Assembly (NCBI RefSeq): GCF_004362865.1
Contig: NZ_SNYI01000002.1
Location: 186,001 to 250,000 of the forward strand
DNA length: 64,000 nt
Origin: Zeaxanthinibacter enoshimensis
Lineage (GTDB): Bacteria > Bacteroidota > Bacteroidia > Flavobacteriales > Flavobacteriaceae
Direction of reading: 5' to 3'
Within the stretch, counting starts at the first letter, position 1. Every line of letters starts with the position of its first letter. The translations under genes were made by a program, and so were the position numbers. Shown here in pieces: positions 26,038 to 36,445 of the stretch. The notes under the pieces are model-generated. The model ran no database searches, was not told the origin of the DNA, and saw only the letters and a program-made list of their open reading frames with translations.

Positions 26038-26427
26038 TTACTTGCTGCCTTCGGGCATTACTTCTCCTTTGATCTTCAGGACTTTGGTCGGTGTATCTGC
26101 ATTAGAGATCACCGTAACCGCTTTCCGGATAGGACCAACACGATTAGTATCGTATTTCACCTGTATCTCTCCGGTTTTACCCGGCATAATAGGTGCCTCG
26201 GGTTTCTTGGGAATAGTACATCCGCAGCTGGAACTCACTTTGGAAATGATCAGGGGAGCATCCCCTGTATTGGTGAATTCGAACACCCGGATCCCATCAC
26301 TGCCTTTTGCGATCTCCCCATAATCCACAGTCTCAGTTTTGAATTGGATCTTTGCGGTTTTTTCCTGTGCCTGTACGGCAAAGGTAAGTAGGCTGACAAA
26401 GGCAAGAATAACTACTTTTTTCATCAT
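26038..26427 (-). CDS. DUF1573 domain-containing secreted protein
   Basis: The 129-residue protein starts MMKKVVILAFVSLLTFAVQAQ (signal peptide) and contains one DUF1573 unit (VDYGEIAKGSDGIRVFEFTNTG, APLIISKVSSSCGCTIPK). DUF1573 proteins are Ig-like (ASH/MSP type) periplasmic proteins abundant in Bacteroidota; their function is unknown. I used the ATG at 26427. An ATG further upstream at 26478 would place 17 non-signal residues before the signal peptide and would lie across the promoter. The gene is monocistronic. Confidence 0.9.
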   Translation of the reverse strand: MMKKVVILAFVSLLTFAVQAQEKTAKIQFKTETVDYGEIAKGSDGIRVFEFTNTGDAPLIISKVSSSCGCTIPKKPEAPIMPGKTGEIQVKYDTNRVGPIRKAVTVISNADTPTKVLKIKGEVMPEGSK

Positions 26428-26447
26428 ATTTCGTTTTGGGTGAATTT

Positions 26448-26480
26448 CAAATGTATATGTTTTGCTATGAACATCCAAAA
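26448..26480 (-). promoter_or_regulatory. Promoter of DUF1573 gene
   Basis: On the minus strand TTTTGG (26475-26480) is followed after about 20 nt by TACATTTG (26448-26455), a good match to the Bacteroidota -33/-7 consensus. The ATG at 26427 lies 20 nt downstream. Confidence 0.65.
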
Positions 26481-26483
26481 TTC

Positions 26484-26544
26484 TTTTGTTATCTACTAAC
26501 GTTACTTATTTTTGTTTCGTATTTCAAAATGGGATAAATCCCAT
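26484..26544 (+). promoter_or_regulatory. valS promoter and leader dyad
   Basis: TTTTG at 26484-26488 and TATTTTTG at 26507-26514, 18 nt apart, resemble the -33/-7 pair. The predicted transcript has a ~100-nt leader. Within it ATGGGAT and ATCCCAT (26529-26544) form a perfect 7-bp inverted repeat with a 2-nt centre. Confidence 0.45.
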
Positions 26545-26623
26545 GTTTTCCCGGCATCATTGCGATAGACCGGGAAAGTTTGCGTCATACGCAGGTCATT
26601 AAAACAAAAACCATACCGTTAAC

Positions 26624-29257
26624 ATGGAAATCCCTTCAAAATATGAGCCGCAGCAGGTAGAAAATCGTTGGTACGACTACTGGATGCAGCATCGATACTT
26701 TCACTCCGTACCGGACGAAAGAGAGCCGTACACCATAGTAATTCCGCCACCTAACGTTACAGGGGTGCTGCATATGGGGCATATGCTTAATAATACCATA
26801 CAGGACGTGCTGATCCGGCGCGCCCGCCTGCAGGGTAAGAATGCCTGCTGGGTCCCGGGGACGGATCATGCTTCTATTGCCACCGAAGCTAAAGTTGTAG
26901 CCAGGTTAAAAGAGCAGGGAATCCCTAAGTCGAGTCTCAGCAGGGAGGAATTCCTGGAGCACGCATGGGAATGGACCCATGAATACGGGGGTGTCATCCT
27001 GGAACAGCTCAAAAAACTGGGATGTTCCTGTGATTGGGAACGAACCCGCTTTACCATGGATGACGATATGTCAGCTTCTGTGATCAAGGTTTTTGTTGAA
27101 TTGTACGACAAAGGGCTGATTTACAGGGGTCACCGCATGGTGAACTGGGATCCCGAGGCGCAGACAACTCTCTCTGACGAGGAAGTGATCCACGAGGAAA
27201 AGCAGGGATTATTGTATTACCTGGCTTACCAGGTAGAGGGATCTGATGAAAAAGTAACTATTGCTACTACCCGTCCTGAAACTATCCTGGGAGATACCGC
27301 TGTCTGTGTACATCCCGAAGATGAGCGCTATACCCACCTTATTGGTAAGCAGGTAGTTGTTCCAATCTGTAACCGTAAAATACCGGTGATCGCTGATGAG
27401 TACGTGGATATGGAGTTCGGTACCGGTTGCCTGAAGGTCACCCCGGCGCATGATGTGAATGATCAGCAGATAGGACAAAGACATGGCCTTGATATCGTTG
27501 ATATATTTAATCCCGATGCCACCCTGAATTCCTATGGATTACATTACGAGGGGCAGGATCGGTTCGTGGTCCGCAAGGCTATATCAAAGGAATTGGAAGA
27601 AAAGGGTTACCTGGTGAAGACAGAAACCCATATGAATAAAGTGGGGACCTCTGAACGTACCAAGGCTGTGATAGAACCCAGGCTTTCTGAGCAGTGGTTC
27701 CTGAAAATGAAAGACCTTGCCCAACCGGCCCTGGACGCTGTCCTGGAGTCCGGTGATATCGTGATCTTCCCCAATAAGTTTATCAATACCTATAAACACT
27801 GGCTGGAAAACATAAGGGACTGGAACATTTCCCGGCAGTTATGGTGGGGGCAGCAGATCCCCGCTTATTATTACGGAGAAGGACAGGATGACTTTGTGGT
27901 TGCCGAGAGTCCTGAAGAAGCCCTGGAGAAGGCTAATAAACGACTGCAGGGTACAAGGATGCTTACTGCGGCAGACCTGAGGCAGGACGAGGATGTACTC
28001 GACACCTGGTTTTCTTCCTGGTTATGGCCTATGAGTGTCTTTGGAGGGATCATGGAGCCTGATAACGAAGAAATCAATTACTATTACCCGACCAGTGACC
28101 TGGTCACAGCCCCCGATATTATGTTTTTCTGGGTGGCCCGTATGATCATGGCCGGGTATGAATTCCGGGATAAAAGACCTTTTAAGAACGTATATTTTAC
28201 CGGTTTGGTCCGCGACGGGCAGCGCCGCAAGATGTCAAAATCCCTGGGGAACTCGCCTGATGCCCTCAAGCTCATCGAAGAATACGGGGCTGATGGTGTC
28301 CGTGTCGGGCTGTTGCTGAGCTCGGCCGCGGGGAACGATCTTTTGTTTGACGAAAACCTCTGCCAGCAAGGAAAGAACTTTGCCAATAAGATATGGAATG
28401 CCTTCCGCCTTGTTAAAGGATGGGAAGTGGCCGAATTTGAACAACCGGAATCTGCCGCCAAAGGTATTCAGTGGTATGATGCTAAATTCCAGCAGACCCT
28501 TGAACTGATCGAGGATCATTTTTCCAAGTACCGCATCTCTGACGCCCTGATGGCGATCTATAAGTTGGTGTGGGACGATTTCTGTTCCTGGTTACTGGAG
28601 ATCGTGAAGCCGCCATACCAGCAGCCTGTAGATACCAAAACCCTGGAAGAAGTAACCCGGCAATTTGAAGAGACGCTAAAATTACTCCATCCCTTTATGC
28701 CTTTCCTTACCGAGGAGATCTGGCAGCATATGGCAGAGCGCACCGAGGAAGAAGCCCTTATCATTGCCAGCTGGCCCGAGATCAGGGGGACAAACACTGA
28801 GCTTACCGCGGGGTTTGAATATGCTGCAGAGGTCATTTCCGGCATCCGTACCATCCGGAAAGAAAAGAATATTCCCATGAAGGAGTCGCTGGAATTACAG
28901 GTTATAGATGCAGAGGAAACCGGTGATTTCTGGAATGGGATAATAGCCAAGCTGACCAATGTGACAGAGATCAGGACCATTGAGACCGCCCCGGAAGGTG
29001 CACTGTCTTTCCGAGTAAAGAGCAACGAATATTTTATTCCTGTGAGCGGGAAAGTAGATGTGGCCGCAGAGATCGAAAAGATTCAGGAAGAGCTGGCTTA
29101 TACCAAAGGCTTCCTTAAATCTGTGCAGAAAAAGCTATCCAATGATCGCTTCGTGAATAATGCACCTGAAAAGGTGGTGGCGATGGAGAAGAAGAAAGCT
29201 GCGGATGCTGAGGCTAAGATCGAAACCCTGGAAAAAAGCCTCGCTAGTCTTGAATAA
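26624..29257 (+). CDS. valS: Valyl-tRNA synthetase
   Basis: This 877-residue class I synthetase charges tRNA-Val. The HIGH-type motif [15 protein letters not shown] is near residue 45 and KMSKS occurs in [15 protein letters not shown]. The CP1 editing domain ([18 protein letters not shown]) and the C-terminal coiled-coil tRNA arm ([19 protein letters not shown] onward) are complete. Length is normal. It is followed by a strong terminator and is transcribed alone. Confidence 0.97.
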   Translation: MEIPSKYEPQQVENRWYDYWMQHRYFHSVPDEREPYTIVIPPPNVTGVLHMGHMLNNTIQDVLIRRARLQGKNACWVPGTDHASIATEAKVVARLKEQGIPKSSLSREEFLEHAWEWTHEYGGVILEQLKKLGCSCDWERTRFTMDDDMSASVIKVFVELYDKGLIYRGHRMVNWDPEAQTTLSDEEVIHEEKQGLLYYLAYQVEGSDEKVTIATTRPETILGDTAVCVHPEDERYTHLIGKQVVVPICNRKIPVIADEYVDMEFGTGCLKVTPAHDVNDQQIGQRHGLDIVDIFNPDATLNSYGLHYEGQDRFVVRKAISKELEEKGYLVKTETHMNKVGTSERTKAVIEPRLSEQWFLKMKDLAQPALDAVLESGDIVIFPNKFINTYKHWLENIRDWNISRQLWWGQQIPAYYYGEGQDDFVVAESPEEALEKANKRLQGTRMLTAADLRQDEDVLDTWFSSWLWPMSVFGGIMEPDNEEINYYYPTSDLVTAPDIMFFWVARMIMAGYEFRDKRPFKNVYFTGLVRDGQRRKMSKSLGNSPDALKLIEEYGADGVRVGLLLSSAAGNDLLFDENLCQQGKNFANKIWNAFRLVKGWEVAEFEQPESAAKGIQWYDAKFQQTLELIEDHFSKYRISDALMAIYKLVWDDFCSWLLEIVKPPYQQPVDTKTLEEVTRQFEETLKLLHPFMPFLTEEIWQHMAERTEEEALIIASWPEIRGTNTELTAGFEYAAEVISGIRTIRKEKNIPMKESLELQVIDAEETGDFWNGIIAKLTNVTEIRTIETAPEGALSFRVKSNEYFIPVSGKVDVAAEIEKIQEELAYTKGFLKSVQKKLSNDRFVNNAPEKVVAMEKKKAADAEAKIETLEKSLASLE

Positions 29258-29283
29258 CAGAAGGCCGGAATTATATTATGATC

Positions 29284-29313
29284 AAAGGGTGCCCGATAGG
29301 GCACCCTTTTTTT
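29284..29313 (+). terminator. valS terminator
   Basis: GGGTGCCC and GGGCACCC form an 8-bp stem with a GATA loop, flanked by AAA and seven T. It lies 27 nt after the valS stop. Confidence 0.9.
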
Positions 29314-29373
29314 GTCGGGTTGGTGTTATTCCCATTTCCCTCATATTCTTATCTTTATAAAAAGAACCATCCC

Positions 29374-29964
29374 ATGAAATATATATTAACCCTTTGTTTA
29401 GGACTTATGTTCTGGGCCGGCTACTCCCAGTCCGGCCAAAATAAGATATTACCCAGGGAGATACAGATTAAAACAGCCGTATTACCCTTACCTGATGCCG
29501 AGAAGGCCGGGGCCATGGTTTACGGCTATAACAGCGAAGGAAAGCTGGAAGTGTTCAGGGAAGGCACCAATAATATGGTATGCCTGGCAGACGACCCGGA
29601 AAAGGAGGGGATAAGCGTATCCTGTTATTCCAAGGCCCTGGAACCATTTATGGCCAGGGGCAGGGAACTCAGTGCCGCAGGTGCCGACTTCAAGGAAAAA
29701 ATGGAAACCCGCGGAAAGGAGGTAGCCGAAGGGAAACTTAAAATGCCGGAGGCCCCCAGTATGACCTATATCTATTACGGGAAAGATGAGGATTACGACC
29801 GCAGCACGGGCGAATTGGCCAATGGGAAATTCCGTTACGTGATCTATATCCCCTTTGCCACAACAGAATCTACAGGCTTGCCGGATAAGCCTCATGCCCC
29901 CGGCATGCCGTGGCTTATGGATCCCGGGACACACCGGGCACATATAATGGTCGGACCTTTCTGA
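29374..29964 (+). CDS. Secreted protein of unknown function
   Basis: The 196-residue product has a signal peptide (MKYILTLCLGLMFWAGYSQ). The mature part contains no domain that I recognise. It has TYIYYGKDEDYDRSTGEL in the middle and ends DKPHAPGMPWLMDPGTHRAHIMVGPF, with two His and several Pro that look conserved-site-like. I used ATG 29374; an ATG at 29278 would start inside the valS terminator and lacks a signal peptide. A function cannot be assigned. Confidence 0.75.
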   Translation: MKYILTLCLGLMFWAGYSQSGQNKILPREIQIKTAVLPLPDAEKAGAMVYGYNSEGKLEVFREGTNNMVCLADDPEKEGISVSCYSKALEPFMARGRELSAAGADFKEKMETRGKEVAEGKLKMPEAPSMTYIYYGKDEDYDRSTGELANGKFRYVIYIPFATTESTGLPDKPHAPGMPWLMDPGTHRAHIMVGPF

Positions 29965-30004
29965 AACCCGGATAAACTGCGAAAAAGACCATCAAACTTA
30001 TATT

Positions 30005-31273
30005 ATGGAGCAATATGCCACGGCCTTACTTTATGCCATCCCGTTCTTTATTATCCTGCTGATCCTGGAAATCGGGTACGGACATTTCGTAAAGGACCAG
30101 AAGCACAAACTCCTGGATAGCGTTAGCAGTATCAGTTCCGGGCTTACCAATGTCATCAAGGATTCCCTGGGGCTTGGCCTTATCATCTTTTCTTATCCTT
30201 ACCTGCGGGATACCCTCGCCCTGACGGAAATAAATGCAACCTGGGCAGTTTGGCTGGTGGCTTTTATTGCGATAGATTTCGCCGGATACTGGAACCATCG
30301 GCTCAGTCACCACATCAATGTTTTCTGGAACCAGCATGTAATTCATCATTCCAGCGAGGAGTTCAACCTGGCTTGTGCACTGCGGCAGCCCATTTCTAAC
30401 CTGGTCGGCTACTTTGCTTTACTGCTTCTCCCTGCTGCCTTGCTGGGCGTGCCGGCGAAAGTCATCGCCATCCTGGCCCCTATCCATCTATTTGCGCAAT
30501 TCTGGTACCATACGCAGCACATCGGTAAGCTTGGATGGTTCGAATACCTATTTGTCACCCCTTCCCAACACCGGGTTCACCACGCCATCAACCCCGAATA
30601 CATCGATAAGAACCTGGGACAGATCCTTTCCGTTTGGGATCGTTGGTTCGGCACATTCCAGGAAGAATTGGAGGAGGTGCCCCCTCAGTACGGGGTGCTG
30701 AAACCGGCGGCCACCTGGAATCCTTTCCTGATCAATTTTCAACACTTCTGGAGACTGGCAGTAGATGCCTGGCGCACCCGGAATGCCTGGGATAAAATCA
30801 GGATATGGTTTATGCCTACGGGATGGCGTCCGGCCGATGTTAAAGAAAAGCACCCTTATACGGTCATCAGTGATGTGTATAACTATGAAAAATACCATAC
30901 CGAGGCAACTCCCTGGTTTAAGGGTTATATCTTGCTGCAGATGCTGGTAACCCTTGCTTTGCTGATGTTCATGTTCTACAATTTTTCGGCTATTAGTTAC
31001 CAGGGACTATTGCTCTACGGTGGCTTTCTGTTCCTGGCGATCTTTGGATACAGCAGTCTTATGGACCGGCAACGGTACGCATTCTACGTGGAGGTCGCCA
31101 GAGCTGCTGCGGGTTTTATCTTTATTTACCTGTCCGGGGATTGGTTCGGGATGAACAGCTATTTTGCTGAGGCGGGACTGGTTTTGCAGTTTTATTTCAT
31201 CATTACCCTTGGCGCCACCGTTTATTTTACTTTTTTTGAAAAAGAAACCGTTTCTTCTAATCTTGCTGTCTGA
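30005..31273 (+). CDS. Sterol desaturase / fatty acid hydroxylase family membrane enzyme
   Basis: The 422-residue membrane protein has the histidine-box signature of the di-iron hydroxylase superfamily: HRLSHH, HVIHHSS, HTQHIG and HRVHHAIN. Several membrane segments flank these boxes (IPFFIILLILEIGYG, LVAFIAIDFAGYW, VGYFALLLLPAALLG) and three more follow in the C-terminal ~110 residues. This layout resembles bacterial relatives of alkylglycerol monooxygenase. It should use oxygen to hydroxylate or desaturate a lipid; the substrate is unknown. The creatininase-family gene begins 3 nt after its stop, so the two form an operon. Confidence 0.88.
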   Translation: MEQYATALLYAIPFFIILLILEIGYGHFVKDQKHKLLDSVSSISSGLTNVIKDSLGLGLIIFSYPYLRDTLALTEINATWAVWLVAFIAIDFAGYWNHRLSHHINVFWNQHVIHHSSEEFNLACALRQPISNLVGYFALLLLPAALLGVPAKVIAILAPIHLFAQFWYHTQHIGKLGWFEYLFVTPSQHRVHHAINPEYIDKNLGQILSVWDRWFGTFQEELEEVPPQYGVLKPAATWNPFLINFQHFWRLAVDAWRTRNAWDKIRIWFMPTGWRPADVKEKHPYTVISDVYNYEKYHTEATPWFKGYILLQMLVTLALLMFMFYNFSAISYQGLLLYGGFLFLAIFGYSSLMDRQRYAFYVEVARAAAGFIFIYLSGDWFGMNSYFAEAGLVLQFYFIITLGATVYFTFFEKETVSSNLAV

Positions 31274-31276
31274 TAT

Positions 31277-32050
31277 ATGGAACAAAGGCCATACGTACTC
31301 GCCGAAACCAATTATAAATTACTCAAAGATCACCACGTAGAACTTGCTGTACTCCCCTGGGGAGCGACTGAAGCGCATAATTACCACCTGCCGTACGGGA
31401 CAGATAATTTTCAGGCCGAAGCTATCGCAGCAGCGGCAGCCGGAAAAGCCTGGGATAAGGGAGGCAAGGTAATGGTCTTTCCCGCCGTACCCTTCGGGAC
31501 GAATACGGGGCAGCATGATATTTACCTGGACATCAACCTGAATCCATCAACCCAACTGGCTATCCTTAGAGATATCGCAGCTACCCTGAAAAGACAAGGT
31601 ATACCTAAGCTGCTGATATTTAACGGGCATGGGGGTAATAATTTTAAACCGCTGGTACGGGAACTCGGGCTGGAATTCCCTGAGCTCTTTATTTGTTATG
31701 CCGATAGTTTCAGGGCGCTTGATAAAACTAAATACTTTGATAATGAAGGTGACCATGCCGATGAAATGGAAACTTCACTTATGCTGTACCTAAAACCCGG
31801 ACTGGTATTGCCCAAAAAGGAGTGGGGGAGTGGTGCACATCGGCAATTCCGGATCAAATCATTCTCTGAAGGCTGGGCCTGGGCCGAACGGAAATGGAGT
31901 GCTGTTAGCGAGGATACCGGGATCGGAGACCCTTCCGAGGCCACCGCGGAAAAAGGAAAGCGCTACTTTAAAGACCTGGTGGAAAAAACCGGGGAATTTA
32001 TGCTGGAACTCTGTAAGGCAGATCCCAGCGATATGTATTCGAAAGATTAA
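31277..32050 (+). CDS. Creatininase family amidohydrolase
   Basis: The 257-residue protein shows the metal-binding pattern of the creatininase superfamily: Glu32, His34, His37 and Asp43 in GATEAHNYHLPYGTDN, His118 in FNGHGGNN, and Glu163 in DHADEMETS. Family members hydrolyse cyclic amides or formamides (creatinine, FAPy intermediates) with two metal ions. The substrate here cannot be deduced. It is translationally adjacent to the sterol-desaturase-family gene, suggesting a common pathway, which is inference. Confidence 0.9.
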   Translation: MEQRPYVLAETNYKLLKDHHVELAVLPWGATEAHNYHLPYGTDNFQAEAIAAAAAGKAWDKGGKVMVFPAVPFGTNTGQHDIYLDINLNPSTQLAILRDIAATLKRQGIPKLLIFNGHGGNNFKPLVRELGLEFPELFICYADSFRALDKTKYFDNEGDHADEMETSLMLYLKPGLVLPKKEWGSGAHRQFRIKSFSEGWAWAERKWSAVSEDTGIGDPSEATAEKGKRYFKDLVEKTGEFMLELCKADPSDMYSKD

Positions 32051-32053
32051 TTC

Positions 32054-32320
32054 TCAGAGTTCGGGAGAAATCTCACTCCTTACCAGGTCTACGTACAATT
32101 TCATGGCGTCTGCACTGCTGATATCCCGCGCCTGGATGAGAGCATTGGCTTTAAAAGCATTGATCAGCGGTGTCTTACTTCCCGGGTGGTCAAAATTGCG
32201 GTTCGCTATCTTGTAATAGGCATATAGTTTCAGGAGAAGATCGGCGGGTAACGGATCGTTGAAATTGTTGACGATCTCAACTGCTTTTGTAAATTTCATA
32301 TGTAATTCCTCAGTCTTCAT
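32054..32320 (-). CDS. Acyl-CoA-binding protein
   Basis: The small helical protein (88 residues from ATG 32320) carries the acyl-CoA-binding protein pattern: KFTKAVEIVNN, DLLLKLYAYYKIAN, KANALIQARDISSADAMKLYVDLV. It binds long-chain acyl-CoA esters in the cytoplasm. An alternative ATG at 32299 removes 7 residues; one at 32341 adds 7. The chosen start overlaps the end of psd by 11 nt, so it is the last gene of the phospholipid block, which fits its lipid role. Confidence 0.85.
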   Translation of the reverse strand: MKTEELHMKFTKAVEIVNNFNDPLPADLLLKLYAYYKIANRNFDHPGSKTPLINAFKANALIQARDISSADAMKLYVDLVRSEISPEL

Positions 32321-32978
32321 CCTTTTTAGGTATGGTGGCAATACAGGTTTTTGCCCCTTTCACTTTCTGGTTGAGTTTAACCGTGATAATACTGTTTAAG
32401 GGCAGGAAAAGATCCACGCGAGAACCAAATTTAATAAAACCTGCGTCTTCACCCTGTACCACGCTTTCTCCTACTTCCGCGTAATTGACGATCCTCCTGG
32501 CCATGGCCCCCGCAATCTGCCGGTAAAGGATATCGCCGAATTTCGGGGTGTTGATAACGACAGTAGTACGCTCGTTCTCCTCGCTCGACTTAGGGTGCCA
32601 GGCGACAAGGTACTTCCCGGGGTGGTATTTCGAGAAACGGATCTGCCCACTGGCCGGGTATCGTGTCACGTGGACATTCACGGGCGACATGAAAATGGAG
32701 ACCTGCAGGCGTTTGTCTTTAAAGTATTCATTCTCTTCCACTTCCTCTATGACGACCACCTTCCCGTCTACCGGAGCAAGGATCTCGTCAAAATTTTTAG
32801 TGGCAACCCTTTTTGGGTTCCTGAAGAATTGAAGGATGGCGACCAGGATCAGGAGGGCAGCTATTTGCACCGCTGTCTTTACCCAGGATATACCGACGTA
32901 GAAGTGAGCCAGTACGATGATGGCGCTGAGCAGGAAAAATGTAATTAATATTATTTTTTGTCCCTCTTTATGAAACAT
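32310..32978 (-). CDS. psd: Phosphatidylserine decarboxylase proenzyme
   Basis: The 222-residue proenzyme is self-cleaved between Gly185 and Ser186 (KFGSRVD) to give a pyruvoyl alpha chain. Two N-terminal hydrophobic segments, APVDGKVV and MSPVNVHVTRYP are typical of the short PSD type. It converts phosphatidylserine to phosphatidylethanolamine, the main Bacteroidota phospholipid. The start overlaps the end of cdsA by 11 nt, and cdsA makes the CDP-diacylglycerol precursor of the same pathway. Phosphatidylserine synthase is not in the window. Confidence 0.95.
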   Translation of the reverse strand: MFHKEGQKIILITFFLLSAIIVLAHFYVGISWVKTAVQIAALLILVAILQFFRNPKRVATKNFDEILAPVDGKVVVIEEVEENEYFKDKRLQVSIFMSPVNVHVTRYPASGQIRFSKYHPGKYLVAWHPKSSEENERTTVVINTPKFGDILYRQIAGAMARRIVNYAEVGESVVQGEDAGFIKFGSRVDLFLPLNSIITVKLNQKVKGAKTCIATIPKKDED

Positions 32979-33771
32979 TGGTCAAAAGGTTAAGTGTTAA
33001 GTAGGCGAATGGTGCAGCAAATATAAGACTATCCAACCTATCTAACATACCTCCGTGACCAGGAAGTATAGCTCCGCTGTCTTTCACCCCGGCTTCACGT
33101 TTTAATTTAGATTCCACTAAATCGCCTAAACCACCAGCAATTACTATGACTACAGCCAGGATAACCCATTGGGCCGGATTAACGATTGGTTCGTACCGAG
33201 CCATGAAATAAGCGGCGGCCACGGTAAAAACAAGTCCGCCCAGGCTCCCTTCAACTGTCTTTTTTGGAGAGATAGCCGGGTATAATTTGGTCCGGCCTAT
33301 GGTTTTCCCCACTAAGTACGCAAAAGAGTCGTTTACCCAGATCAGGATAAAGATGCCCATGATGAGGAATTTCGCAAAGGCGTCATCCTTATAGGGGATC
33401 ATAGTAAGAAAAATACATCCTCCCCCTATATAGAAAAGCCCGATAAGGAATTTCATTACTCCATTCTCCTTGGGCTTCCTATTGCTGAAGAGGTAATACA
33501 ATAAAATGATGTTGATAGTAATGGTGATAAACATCAGGATATTGATGAGCAGCTTGTCGTGGATCAGGTAAATGAAGGCCCACCAGAGTGCCAGGTAAGC
33601 CATGAAAATATAATATCCCTTGAGCGCGGTAAGCCGCTTATATTCATAAAGACAAGCGAGACCGAAGATCATGAACAGGAAGTCGAATGCGTCTGTGCTT
33701 AGGAAGACTGCGGATAGTAAAAGGGCTACATAAACTACCCCTGTTATGGATCTCCTGAGAACTTCCTTCAT
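32968..33771 (-). CDS. cdsA: Phosphatidate cytidylyltransferase
   Basis: The 267-residue polytopic membrane enzyme makes CDP-diacylglycerol from phosphatidate and CTP. The CDS signature is visible near the C-terminus (GDLVESKLKREAGVKDSG, GHGGMLDRLDSL), with SPKKTVEGSLGG before it and seven or more hydrophobic segments. It lies 2 nt after the LUD gene and overlaps psd by 11 nt, within a conserved flavobacterial order. Confidence 0.95.
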   Translation of the reverse strand: MKEVLRRSITGVVYVALLLSAVFLSTDAFDFLFMIFGLACLYEYKRLTALKGYYIFMAYLALWWAFIYLIHDKLLINILMFITITINIILLYYLFSNRKPKENGVMKFLIGLFYIGGGCIFLTMIPYKDDAFAKFLIMGIFILIWVNDSFAYLVGKTIGRTKLYPAISPKKTVEGSLGGLVFTVAAAYFMARYEPIVNPAQWVILAVVIVIAGGLGDLVESKLKREAGVKDSGAILPGHGGMLDRLDSLIFAAPFAYLTLNLLTNVS

Positions 33772-33773
33772 AA

Positions 33774-34385
33774 TTACAGGTCTTCCAGGAGTAACAGGTA
33801 CAAGTGCTTGGAGCTGCTGCCGTAAGTCAGGAAATCATCCTTATTCTCTGCGGAAGCCTGAAAATGTTTAATGGTAGTGATATTGGCAGGGATGCCTTGT
33901 TTGTACTTCTTCTTTATCAGTTTAAGTCCTTCGCCGATAGATTCCACCAGCTGGCTGGTCGTGGCAAATACAATGACATTGTCGGGAACCTCGTGAAGTT
34001 TCTTTTCCTGTAATTGGTTAGAACAAACCAGGATAGACCCGTTCTGGGCAATCAGGTGTTCACAGGTTGTGAAGAAAACTTCGCTTTCTTTGGATTTGTT
34101 GGTAAATGTAAGTCCCTCTTTCTTAAAGCGCTCCTCGAGTTGGGGATTCATACTGAAGAAGGGTTCCTGTTGCCAGTTATTCTCCAGGATGATATTTTTC
34201 AAAGCCTCCGAAACTTCCCCGAAGGAGTCGCAATAGAGGAATTTACCCCCGTTCTTCTTAAAGTGTATGGTGAACTTCTCATCCACCGGGATATTCAGGT
34301 CGGGCATATGAACGCCACGGGTTTCCGCAGTTTCTTTGGAAACCTTTTTCTTACCCCCCCCGAAGAGTTTGTCTAAGAGACCCAT
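33774..34385 (-). CDS. LUD domain protein (LutC/YkgG-like)
   Basis: The 203-residue protein contains a LUD (DUF162) domain: EVFFTTCEHLIAQNGSILV, VIVFATTSQLVESIGEGL and a final KHLYLLLLEDL. The first ~25 residues are basic (FGGGKKK). LUD proteins include LutC of the lactate-utilisation complex, but this stand-alone type is kept beside ftsH and cdsA in Flavobacteriaceae, so an unrelated role is likely. No catalytic residues can be named. Confidence 0.82.
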   Translation of the reverse strand: MGLLDKLFGGGKKKVSKETAETRGVHMPDLNIPVDEKFTIHFKKNGGKFLYCDSFGEVSEALKNIILENNWQQEPFFSMNPQLEERFKKEGLTFTNKSKESEVFFTTCEHLIAQNGSILVCSNQLQEKKLHEVPDNVIVFATTSQLVESIGEGLKLIKKKYKQGIPANITTIKHFQASAENKDDFLTYGSSSKHLYLLLLEDL

Positions 34386-34444
34386 GAATATCTTTGTGGT
34401 TCTAAAACATGTCCGGTTGCTATATGGACAACGTTAAAATTCGA

Positions 34445-36436
34445 TTATTTATTTTCCTCAGTCGATTCCTCGGAAGCCAGTTTCTCGGTGGCTACCTCTT
34501 CCTGCCCCTGCTCGTCAAACTTTTCTGCGAACGGACGCTTACCGAAAATCTTCTCTAAATCTTCCTTAAAGATAACTTCTTTGTCCAATAAACGTTCTGC
34601 TAATTCGGAAAGTTTGTCTTTGTTCTTCTCGAGTACATCGATAGCCCTTTTATACTCGGTTTCGATGATCTTGGAAATCTCCTTGTCAATCCTTTGAGCA
34701 GTTTCCTCGCTGTAAGGCTTAGTAAAGCCGTACTCGTTCTGACCGGAAGAATCGTAATAGGTGAGGTTCCCGATGGATTCGTTCAGGCCGTAGATCGTGA
34801 CCATAGCCCGTGCCTGTTTGGTTACCTTTTCCAGGTCGCTGAGCGCACCGGTAGAGATCTTGTTAAAGATCACTTTTTCCGCGGCCCGTCCACCCAGGGT
34901 GGCACACATTTCGTCCAGCATTTGTTCCGGGCGAACGATCAGCCTTTCTTCTGGCAGGTACCAGGCAGCTCCCAGGGACTGACCCCTTGGAACGATAGTA
35001 ACCTTAACCAGGGGAGCAGCATGTTCCAGCATCCAGCTAACCGTGGCATGACCGGCCTCGTGGTAGGCAATTGTCTTTTTCTCTTCCGGGGTGATGATCT
35101 TGTTTTTCTTCTCAAGTCCACCCACAATACGGTCCACCGCATCCAGGAAATCCTGTTTTGATACGGCTTTCTTCTCTTTCCTTGCTGCGATCAGGGCAGC
35201 TTCGTTACAAACGTTGGCAATATCAGCACCGGAAAAGCCGGGTGTTTGCCTCGCCAGGAACTCAAGGTCCAGGGTTTCTGCCGTTTTGATCGGTCTCAGG
35301 TGAACTTCAAAGATCTCTTTTCGTTCCCTGATATCCGGAAGATCCACGTAGATCTGGCGGTCAAACCTACCTGCTCGCATCAGTGCCTTATCCAGAACAT
35401 CTGCGCGGTTGGTCGCAGCCAGCACGATCACGTTGGTATTCGTACCAAAACCATCCATCTCCGTAAGGAGCTGGTTCAGCGTATTCTCGCGTTCATCATT
35501 AGAACCCGTAAAGTTGTTTTTACCCCTTGCACGCCCGATAGCATCGATCTCATCTATAAAAATAATGGCAGGAGATTTGTCTTTCGCCTGCTTGAACAGG
35601 TCCCGTACACGGGATGCACCAACTCCTACAAACATCTCAACGAAGTCTGATCCAGAAAGGGAGAAGAATGGAACTTTGGCTTCTCCGGCCACGGCCTTTG
35701 CCAGGAGCGTCTTACCGGTTCCGGGAGGTCCTACCAACAGGGCTCCTTTAGGGATCTTACCTCCCAGGGAAGTATATTTTTCAGGGTGTTTCAGGAATTC
35801 CACGATCTCTTCCACTTCCTCCTTGGCACCTTCTAACCCGGCCACGTCTTTGAAAGATGTCCTGGTATCTGTCTTCTCATCGAAGAGTTTTGCCTTGGAT
35901 TTCCCGATGTTGAAGATCTGTCCTCCTGCACCGCCTCCGGCTCCGCCAGACATCCTGCGCATCAGGTAGATCCATATCCCGATGATCAGCACAAACGGGA
36001 GTATAGTCAGCAGCAGTTCCATGAATACGTTAGATTCCGTGTCGTAATCCACGATAGTATCCAGGTTGTTTTCCTGCTTTATCTTCTTGATATCGTTCTC
36101 AAAATTCTGTAAATCCCCGTAGTCCAGCACGTACTGAGGTACCATCCCGGTAGATGGGATCAGGGGTTGATCTACCACATCTTTGTGCACATCCTTGCTC
36201 ATGGCCTCTTCTGTCAGGAATACTTTGGCCTGGCGGGTGTTGGTAATGATCAGGATCTTGCTGATATCCCCGTTGCGCAGGTATTCCTGCAACTCGGAGG
36301 TAGTGGTCTTCTGTGTTGTAGACAGGCTGCCAGATCCGAAGAACTGGAACCCGATTAACAGAATTGCGATCAGTCCGTAGATCCACCATGAACTGAACTT
36401 AGGTTTTTTTTGGGGTGTTTTGTTATCTTTTGACAT
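34445..36436 (-). CDS. ftsH: ATP-dependent zinc metalloprotease FtsH
   Basis: The 663-residue membrane protease has two membrane segments (residues ~19-35 and ~140-158) flanking a periplasmic domain, then an AAA domain with Walker A GPPGTGKT (236-243) and Walker [10 protein letters not shown] (291-299), the second region of homology [20 protein letters not shown], and the zinc site HEAGH (459-463). It degrades misfolded membrane proteins and regulatory proteins as a hexamer. It follows rsfS by 9 nt. The Glu-rich tail is usual in the phylum. Confidence 0.97.
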   Translation of the reverse strand: MSKDNKTPQKKPKFSSWWIYGLIAILLIGFQFFGSGSLSTTQKTTTSELQEYLRNGDISKILIITNTRQAKVFLTEEAMSKDVHKDVVDQPLIPSTGMVPQYVLDYGDLQNFENDIKKIKQENNLDTIVDYDTESNVFMELLLTILPFVLIIGIWIYLMRRMSGGAGGGAGGQIFNIGKSKAKLFDEKTDTRTSFKDVAGLEGAKEEVEEIVEFLKHPEKYTSLGGKIPKGALLVGPPGTGKTLLAKAVAGEAKVPFFSLSGSDFVEMFVGVGASRVRDLFKQAKDKSPAIIFIDEIDAIGRARGKNNFTGSNDERENTLNQLLTEMDGFGTNTNVIVLAATNRADVLDKALMRAGRFDRQIYVDLPDIRERKEIFEVHLRPIKTAETLDLEFLARQTPGFSGADIANVCNEAALIAARKEKKAVSKQDFLDAVDRIVGGLEKKNKIITPEEKKTIAYHEAGHATVSWMLEHAAPLVKVTIVPRGQSLGAAWYLPEERLIVRPEQMLDEMCATLGGRAAEKVIFNKISTGALSDLEKVTKQARAMVTIYGLNESIGNLTYYDSSGQNEYGFTKPYSEETAQRIDKEISKIIETEYKRAIDVLEKNKDKLSELAERLLDKEVIFKEDLEKIFGKRPFAEKFDEQGQEEVATEKLASEESTEENK

Positions 36437-36445
36437 TGTAATTTT

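Noticed and set aside
29278-29373. Upstream ATG start for the secreted unknown protein
   Set aside because: It lies ahead of the valS terminator stem, so the reading would include the hairpin, and it gives no signal peptide. ATG 29374 does.
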